A DNA stretch of 64,000 nt from Ephydatia muelleri (lineage: Eukaryota > Porifera > Demospongiae > Spongillida > Spongillidae). This document shows, in pieces, positions 56,996 to 64,000 of this stretch; the stretch's first letter is position 1, and each line of letters opens with the position of its first letter. The notes under the pieces were generated by a model that searched no databases, was not told the origin of the DNA, and worked only from the letters and a program-made list of their open reading frames with translations. The stretch lies in contig JABACO010000103.1 in NCBI GenBank assembly GCA_013339895.1, positions 1 through 64,000 on the forward strand, given 5' to 3'. Position numbers and translations under genes: made by a program.

Positions 56996-58579
56996 TTTAC
57001 ACTGTATGTGCGTATGACCCCAATCTTATGGACACAGGCTGTTAGTCCAAGTGAGCAGCTGTGAAGATACTGGGGTGTGCACAGACATGATCCCAAACAT
57101 ATATGTGATCGGTACATGTATGTATCACACCGTAATGAATGTGGTATAATTCCTTCTGCATGCTAGTTCCAATACACAGTACTCACTTTCCCTTTTTCCA
57201 GTCCCCATGCCTACGGACGTAGTGCACTCTACACAGGTGAGCTGACAAAGTCATCTGGTAGGCTGTCAGAATTCGGTAGCTTGTATCTCAATGCTTCAAA
57301 TTGGGATTAAAATTCCCCCATGCATGGTTTCAATTGGTCAAAATGAACTAGGGGATGCATTCTGAGGGGTGGGGTGGGGGTGGCATGAAGATCACTGTGA
57401 CCCTTCTATTGCCTGTGTGGGTTCCTTGACAATATTATTTATTTGGCTATTGAAGTTCACTAAATACCAAATGTTAGCCTCCCTGCTGTCCACATTGAAT
57501 GTTTAACCATTATCAGAAACTCATAAAAAACTGTGTGGTGTTTTGGAGATTGCTATGTTATACTGTGTACAGTGTATATTTGAACAATTATACATGGAAC
57601 CCAACTAAGCCAGCCAGTTGCTAAGACCACTCCATATAAGCCTCCTTGGGTCCACTGACACTGAACTGTAGTCCACAAGCCATACCGCCATATGCCCCAA
57701 CACAGGCCTTGTATATTCATAACCAACTGTCTACATACCACACACCTTGCCCCCCCCCCCCCCTCCTCCCACCACCAAACACCCATTCATTTGCACAGTA
57801 TCACGTGTGCAGCCAACATCAATACAAGCATGCACATCTACATGTGTAAATAGATCCCACAAACATTGGAAGGGGACACTGCGTATCAGTGACCAGGGGT
57901 AGTCATTTAAATACTATATCTTCGAAGAAATTGCGCCGGAATAATAAAACGCACAGTGAATAGAGAGATACGTGTACCCTTGGATCAAATACAGTATAAT
58001 CACTAACACATGCAAACACACTCACACACATCCAATGAATAATCACATTTATAGTACTATTACATGTGGCCAGGTCTCTAAGAGATGCATGTACTGGAAT
58101 GGGGACAATGCTCATGTGGTCTATGTACCCATGCAGTAGATGGTCCCTACCTCATGGTGGCCTTTAATAAGAGCCCACCAGCACATCTACAGTAGGTGAC
58201 TGATAAGGAAGTGGTCACAGAAAGTAATGTGCCACCAGTAAAAGTGTTAAAATGCACTTCCAATTTGCTACATTATAACATCCGTGCATATGTATGGGTT
58301 TGTATGTGTGGGTGTATCTGTATGCGTGTAAGAGTGCACTACATGCAGATCAGTGTGTTTGTGGAGTGTGTGAGTGTGTGAGTGTGTGTGTGTGAATGTA
58401 TGCATGTCTTGATAGGACATCTGTGTCAAGATGCACATACTCTTGTTTTGATCCATGTCCTTTCAGGCGACGCCCACCACGGTCAGATGCCATATACAAG
58501 GGTTCACATGATTCTCATCAACAATACATCATTCCACAGAGGATATGATCATCTTGCGAAGTGTGAAGTCTTCTAACTC

Positions 58580-58680
58580 ACTGTCTGAGAGAAAGCAGTT
58601 GCAAACGGCGCGGGCTGGTTTAGTTTAAGGCGGAGAATAGGTGGAGATTGGGCGGGGCAAGCAAGTTATCAAAACATGCA
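58580..58680 (+). promoter_or_regulatory. Possible NLR-B upstream promoter block
   Basis: Counterpart of 5990-6080, keeping ATTGGGCGGGGC, about 0.75 kb before the leader ATG of NLR-B. Confidence 0.3.
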
Positions 58681-59402
58681 ATTGTTATAGGTGATAGGCA
58701 TTCAAGCTGGAAATGTACAAATCAATAGCGACAGGACACGGCACCTCTACATAATTGGAAGATGTGAAGTTTTTGAACCGCTTGGTATCTGATTTCGTAA
58801 TGAAATAGGAAGTCGATAGCGTTGACCGTTTGCAAGTGAGCGATTTCAAGACCAAGCAGGATCACTATGAATACTTAATGAGACACGCCCACAATAGGCA
58901 CATATTAAGCATCAGCTGGAGAGTGAGATGGCTTTTGAAGACAACAATGGCTGCTCTAATTGACATCTCCCCTTGCATAGAGGGGTGGCATTTCCATCCA
59001 ACATCATCATTGCAGCTAATACATCTTATAGGTAGCCTCTTCAATATTATCATATAATCAATTGAATTACACCACTCTTCCACTAGCTATACCATTGATG
59101 AATACAAATAAATAAAAAACATTCTCTAGGAGAAAGTTGGTGGGATATAGGATTTGATGGCAATTGGTGGTGTAAAAGCAAGGAAACAAGGTCTTATCAG
59201 AAGGGAAAATGTAATAGTCCTATATAATAGAGAGATACGTGCACCCTTCCAACTTTTCATTTGGGGTGGTGTATCTGTTCCCGCACGTGATCGTTATCGA
59301 ATTGGACTGTTCACCGCGTGTACTGTACTACCGTAAATAAATTATACTTGCAGAGTTGATATACCACATTCATATTACATTTGCGGTCGGAGGCGGAGAA
59401 AC

Positions 59403-59675
59403 ATGGGTGTCGATCTTGCCACTTACAGAGCTCGAATCGGATCGTTTAACAGCCGAAGAAACGTCAACTGTGACGACGAGAAGCGAAAGATAGCCATTAT
59501 AAAGGAGAGGTTTCGGTTAAAGATTGACTTGAAAGCAGTTGACAGCTGTAAACCCCGCGTCATCGAATGCGCAACAATCAATGCGTCCTCTAGCTTCATG
59601 AAGTGCACGCTTGGCCTAGACGTCCACGTCAGCACTAAATTGCCAATGAGTCTTCTATCACCGAAGTCAGCACAC
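59403..59675 (+). CDS. NLR-B exon 1, leader domain
   Basis: Same length, start and GTATGT donor as NLR-A exon 1. Encodes MGVDLATYRARIGSF onward; 10 of 91 residues differ from NLR-A. The upstream TTTGCGGTCGGAGGCGGAGA is identical in both copies, supporting the shared start. Confidence 0.75.
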
Positions 59676-59762
59676 GTATGTTATTATAGCTAGAGTTCAA
59701 ATCTTGTGAATGATTTATATAAGTGTGTTTTCTTACACTATAAACGCACACATAACATCCAG

Positions 59763-59883
59763 TACGCGTCCAAGGCGGTTGCAATGTTCATACTGACATT
59801 ACTGGTGTCATATCTACTGATAAAGCAGTTGCTGATATTATCTGGAAACGTAGAAATGAACCCCGGACCGTTAGGGCAGCAAG
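59763..59883 (+). CDS. NLR-B exon 2, signal-like segment and 2A motif
   Basis: 121 nt after an 87-bp intron, phase 0 to 1. The acceptor (CATCCAG) lies so that seven codons, YASKAVA, precede the internal ATG at 59784, against ten in NLR-A. From that ATG to the donor the 100 bases differ from NLR-A at one synonymous position (CAG for CAA), so the hydrophobic segment and GNVEMNPGP are preserved exactly. This is the best conserved coding stretch of the duplication. Confidence 0.85.
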
Positions 59884-60204
59884 GTGAGACAACCTCTCTG
59901 CGTTAATGAAACTATGCATTCATGCACACACAGTACATTTAGGTATGTTATAAAACTAAATAATACCTGAGATTACATTTAACAAAACTGAATACCAATA
60001 ATCAATTTAGTGTACAGTTACTGTTTTATGTCACACTAAATCTTGCTTTATAATCAATTTTCATCTGATATTGTTGATCCAAAAGTATTTAGCCAACAAT
60101 GACATTACATGACGAAAACACACCTTGTATTGAATTAATCTACTAGCGATTTTACCAACCACGAAAGTGTGTAATATCATGCGCTATCTTGTTGCTGATG
60201 TTAG
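59884..60204. other. NLR-B intron 2
   Basis: Matches NLR-A intron 2 for only about 50 bp, then differs entirely. The similarity break falls just after the 2A exon. Confidence 0.7.
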
Positions 60205-60477
60205 GGGAAGGTGGCAGTAGTCCACCCCTGCTCAAGGATTTGGTGTGTCTGAAGGTGCCTCCCACTAAGTGGTATCAACTGGGACTACAGCTCAATCTCA
60301 GTGAACACCAACTTGATGTGATCAAAGCAAATAATGCAGGAAATGTTGAGACATGTATCTTGGAGATGTTCAAGGCATGGTTAAGCAATACAGCTGGTGC
60401 CAGTTATGCTGAGCTGGGGAGTGCACTAAATAGGATAGGAGAGCATTCTGTTGCTGCTCAACTGCTACACTCTTCAG
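60205..60477 (+). CDS. NLR-B exon 3, Death domain
   Basis: 273 nt, phase 1 to 1 (GATGTTAG, GTAAGG). A clear Death domain: LLKDLVCLKVPPTKWYQLGL, LNLSEHQLDVIKAN, CILEMFKAWLSNT, YAELGSALNRIGEHSVAAQL. Low identity to the NLR-A Death exon although flanking sequence is highly similar, so the two receptors may recruit different partners. Confidence 0.85.
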
Positions 60478-61077
60478 GTAAGGTAGAGAATTAACCAATA
60501 CTATTTGATAGCTTTCACGATTAAGAATATGTATTATAACCCTTAAGCATCACATTTGTATTCTGGGTTATTCAGTGTTACATTTATTATAGTACAGTGA
60601 GCATGATGCATTATGATACATAGCCATGTCACTGTATGGGTTAGATGCCACTTGTTCAATCTGCTATAAGTAATAACTTATCTGTTCTCACATCAGTACG
60701 ATTTATGATTATTTCCCAATCATCTTCACTTCTGGCCTATATTAATGTGCTTGCAGTTGCAGGGCCACATAAAGTCTATGATATAAAGCAACGCATTGTA
60801 TAGGTTACACCAGATGCTTAATAACTAAAAGCATCCTGCTAGCGTAGTATATATGCATGTTACTATGCACCTTACTTTAGTAGTTGCATTCTGAACAAGA
60901 AGTGAGCTTCATTTGTACATGTACAAATATGGTAGTCAGTTACAGCATGCAAGTATTGGTGCATGGAGGGGGCGTGATCTGGCCTGACAGGCCAGGGTTC
61001 CGGCCAGACAGGTCAGGCCAGATCTCCAGCCTGTCAGGTCAACCTGACAGGCCGACTGGTCTTTGGCAGCCCTGATG
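60478..61077. other. NLR-B intron 3, left part
   Basis: AT-rich. At 60976-61024 GATCTGGCCTGAC and GTCAGGCCAGATC form a 13-bp perfect inverted repeat within a CCTGACAGGCC-rich stretch of unknown origin. The integrase fossil and retrotransposon copy a of NLR-A are missing here. Confidence 0.6.
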
Positions 61078-64000
61078 TCAGAACAACAACGTCAGGTCGA
61101 TACACCCTAGCTGTTCACTAGTGATGCGGGGTAATGGTTCAAAAGCTTTGAAATGTGCAGCAAGGCAAAGACCAAGGCCTTGTAGCTACCTGGAGGGAGA
61201 AGCGCTTGCAAAATGGATGGAGCTCAGCTAATATGAGCAAGGAGACTACAGAGCTGCAAAAAAAAATGATTGAGAGAATGGTACCGGCAAACTTTGTGTG
61301 GATGTCTTTTAAAGCGTAGACTTTGATCGGGAGAAGACTCCTTTATGAACTCAAATGATCTAAAGACCAAACGATGCCTGGTCTCACTGCAGCTGCTCAT
61401 TTGCCGCTATTGCTACATCAATGTTAGGAAGGACTATTTCAAGGCAGTTTGAGAGCGGTGTAAGGCTTTGACAGATCAGATCAGATCTGATTCGGCATTA
61501 TAATCTGATCTGATCTGTTTTAGCAAACGGATCCAGGGTACATGATCTGAATCTGAAGGTAACGGCGATTGGATATCTGAATATCTGGACCACGGTAGTG
61601 GGTCCTATGTAGGATTGGCTCCGTGGGCGTGGTTTTTCGATCAACGCATGCAATTAAGACCGTTCTGCTAAATTGTAGGACAGTTTTCGTTGCATGTGGT
61701 CTTACCAAATCCAGAGTTTTATTTTTGCACCACCCATACCAATCCTACATCGTACTCTCAGAGATTTTACTTGTAACTTTACTATCCTGCACCATATTAT
61801 AAAATGACATTATGAAACATTCTGACGACTCCTACATGTGACAAACTTGATTGGATTAATGTTTCTAGCTAACCTGTCTCGTACGTACATGAGAAATGAA
61901 ACCAATGCTTGTAAAAGAAATAAAATACGCACACAACACTGATGCATACCCCATATATAAAGCGAAATGTCCGAATTGGAAGAGGGCGGTGACAAAAATT
62001 AAAATAGGAAAAGCATTAAGTACAAAAAAGGGAACAAATAAAAGCCTACGTTTATTTATCACACCGTCAACCGCCTTTTGCCGAAAATACAAAACGCACG
62101 CGGACTGTTGAATCTGGAACAACAATTCCTGCTTTCCCTAGGTCTCGACCATCGATATCTGATGGGATTGGGCGCCGTATCTGTGGAACATCAACTTAAT
62201 TGATGTAACTGCATCCGATCTGTTGGCTTGTCGGATAGGATATCCGAATTCGGATCCGATCCGTTAAAGCCTTAGAGCAGTGTTGGACTTACAGGAGTAA
62301 CTAGGCAGACATTTTCGGCTGCATGCAAATGCCGCCCTCTGCACGAACGAGACTGGCGATCCCGAATCCAACAAGACGTCAACTTGCGCCGCACCCTGTT
62401 CCCCTGTGATTGTAACTACTTTACTTTCAATGGCTGCTATTGTAACTACATTACCTAATGCGGGGTGTACACACACTAATAGGGACGCCTGTTGCCCTCT
62501 ACGGACGCCCCATTGTCTCTTCCATGCTGACGACAATTTCTAGGCCCTGTCGCCACCCAAAAGGCATTTGCGTTTCCTTCTCGTTTCCATCAATGACTCG
62601 TCGCTCATCTCTTACCGACAACAACACCGCAACCTCTTCAATTACCAGTGCTATTTGGTGAGCTAGTTTCTGCGCTTATGTTTCTTCTCCAAGTTAATCT
62701 TCCATATCCCTGCAACAAAAAGGTATATCGCTATCGACAGCGCTTCCGTCTTCAAGCGTCATCAGAGTTCTAGCTTACAATCATTCAACTGGTGACAGCT
62801 TCCAGAGAACAGCTCAAGATTTTAGATTATGTTAAAGTACCCATTCAAGTGGCTGACCTAACAATTGAGCACAACATAATCGTAGTGGTTAACTTGATTA
62901 CATCAGTAATCCTTAGCATTGACTTCATATAGAAGCACAGATTGGTCAATTGGTTCAATACAACTATAACACAACAGACAGAGGAAAACGCATGATACTG
63001 GACGAGTCATCAACGTTCTGACCATATAGAGAAGGCTAAGAATCATTTTATTCTGCAGCAGTGGTTGTAAACTTGCAGGATGAAGATGTGGTAGATGAAT
63101 GTGCTATTCCAAAATTTGGATACTGTGTGGCCTTCTATGATTTACCAGAGTGCCCAATATCTGAGCAAAGGACTATGGTAGATGAGTTCAAAATCTTCAA
63201 AGGACTATGGTAGATGAGTTCAAAATCTTGTTCCAAACACTGACTTGAAAAACTGACTATGCGGACCACTACATGTATATCCCAACAACAGGTGTGCCTC
63301 TCAGAGTCTCACTGTGTCACATTCCTGAACAGTTGTGCTCAGAAGTGGAAGAGCAAATCAAGAACATGCTGGGGCAAGGCATCATTGAGGAGAGCAGCTG
63401 TCCATAATGGGCACCCGCTGTGTAGGTTGAAAAAGTGTTGAGACATCTGACCTATGTGTTTAATTTTAATAAAAGACCAACAATAGATGCTTACCCACTA
63501 CCCCTGCTCAACAGTAGACTTCCTGTCAGGATCCTGGCAGCTTCCACTTTATGTAAAGGACGAGGAAATTACAGCCTACTACCCACGATCAGGAATGGGG
63601 TTGTAACAATGTGCATGAATGCTTTTGGCCTGACAGGTGCTCCCAACTCCTTACAAGTAACGTACATGGACACATGCGTTCATATGACAAATGGATATCA
63701 ATTAGTACTGCAGCAATTGTGTGGCTGGGAAAGCTTCCTACTACAATCCTGACTTCTATGATAAACGAACTCTTTGGCAGACAATGGAAGCTGGTAGCTA
63801 TAAATGTGTTCTAAGTTTCAAGGTGACTCAACAACAACATTTATTACAGAATTGGTTGATGTTCTTCCACTTCCTGATCAGACAGCAAATAGAGTCATGA
63901 TCATTCAGAATCAATTAACGTTGTATCACAGCACAGTGTGTTGGCATGGTTGAACACATGAACTGCAGATATTAATTATGCACCATTTGTACTGCATTGG
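61078..64000. mobile_element. Ty3/gypsy LTR retrotransposon fossil, copy in B
   Basis: Counterpart of 14366-16471, equally broken and rearranged, with gag-like, retropepsin-like (VDVLLDSGSPVSFVQR) and reverse-transcriptase remnants. A hAT-like element (61461-62274) is nested in it. The right end is cut by the window. Confidence 0.75.
61461..62274. mobile_element. hAT-like MITE nested in the gypsy fossil
   Basis: Inverted ends TAAGGCTTTGACAGATCAGA and, read from the right, TAAGGCTTTAACGGATCGGA, flanked by 8-bp near-duplicates GAGCGGTG and GAGCAGTG. Subterminal GATCAGATC/GGATCCGATCC motifs repeat. No transposase. Copy A lacks it, so it came after the duplication or was lost there. Confidence 0.85.

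Larger units (their letters stand above)
54403..64000. repeat. Segmental duplication, copy B
   Basis: Direct copy of 1-16471, shorter because it lacks several insertions and one arm of the inverted pair. Its left edge is visible; its right edge is outside the window. The last base aligns with 16471 in A, about 60 bp before the NACHT exon. Confidence 0.9.

Overview
The window looks like nuclear DNA from an early-branching, intron-rich animal. A demosponge is my best guess; a cnidarian, amphioxus or sea urchin cannot be excluded. The reasons are GT-AG introns (some under 100 bp), a Death-NACHT-LRR immune receptor with single-repeat LRR exons, an animal TTC7-like gene, dense CA/TG microsatellites, hAT elements, and retroelement types common in such genomes. 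There is no bacterial-style coding.

The main object is one plus-strand NLR gene (NLR-A, 7479-45431). I could place 12 exons whose splice phases all agree; they sum to 1032 codons including the final stop. The order is a novel leader exon, an exon with a hydrophobic segment running into a 2A-like ribosome-skipping motif (GNVEMNPGP), a Death-domain exon, one large NACHT exon, single-LRR exons (three of them near-identical), an 18-nt microexon, and a last exon ending in a 27-bp coding minisatellite. An in-frame TAA (codon 366) lies between Walker A and Walker B, so this copy is a recent pseudogene, an allele with a null, or holds a sequence error. Its introns are packed with transposons: an integrase fossil, three copies of one endonuclease-bearing non-LTR retrotransposon, a Ty3/gypsy fossil, hAT derivatives and foldback elements.

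A large segmental duplication links 1-16471 with 54403-64000. The second copy carries the start of a second NLR (NLR-B: leader, 2A and Death exons at 59403-60477); its NACHT exon should begin about 60 bp past the right edge. The 2A exon differs by one synonymous base in 100 between copies, the leader exon by 17 in 273, and the Death exons are strongly diverged. The pair is therefore a mosaic with a conserved 2A cassette and an exchanged effector domain.

Between the NLRs lie the 3' end of a minus-strand TTC7-like gene (46746-47412, convergent with NLR-A), possible further minus exons, a long (AC)n tract, a 28-bp minisatellite, a DIRS-like tyrosine-recombinase retroelement fossil (about 49950-52740, minus), and a CpG-rich spot near 53.2-53.5 kb with exon-like frames leaving in both directions. 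Most of the rest is intron or intergenic DNA made of microsatellites and local duplications.
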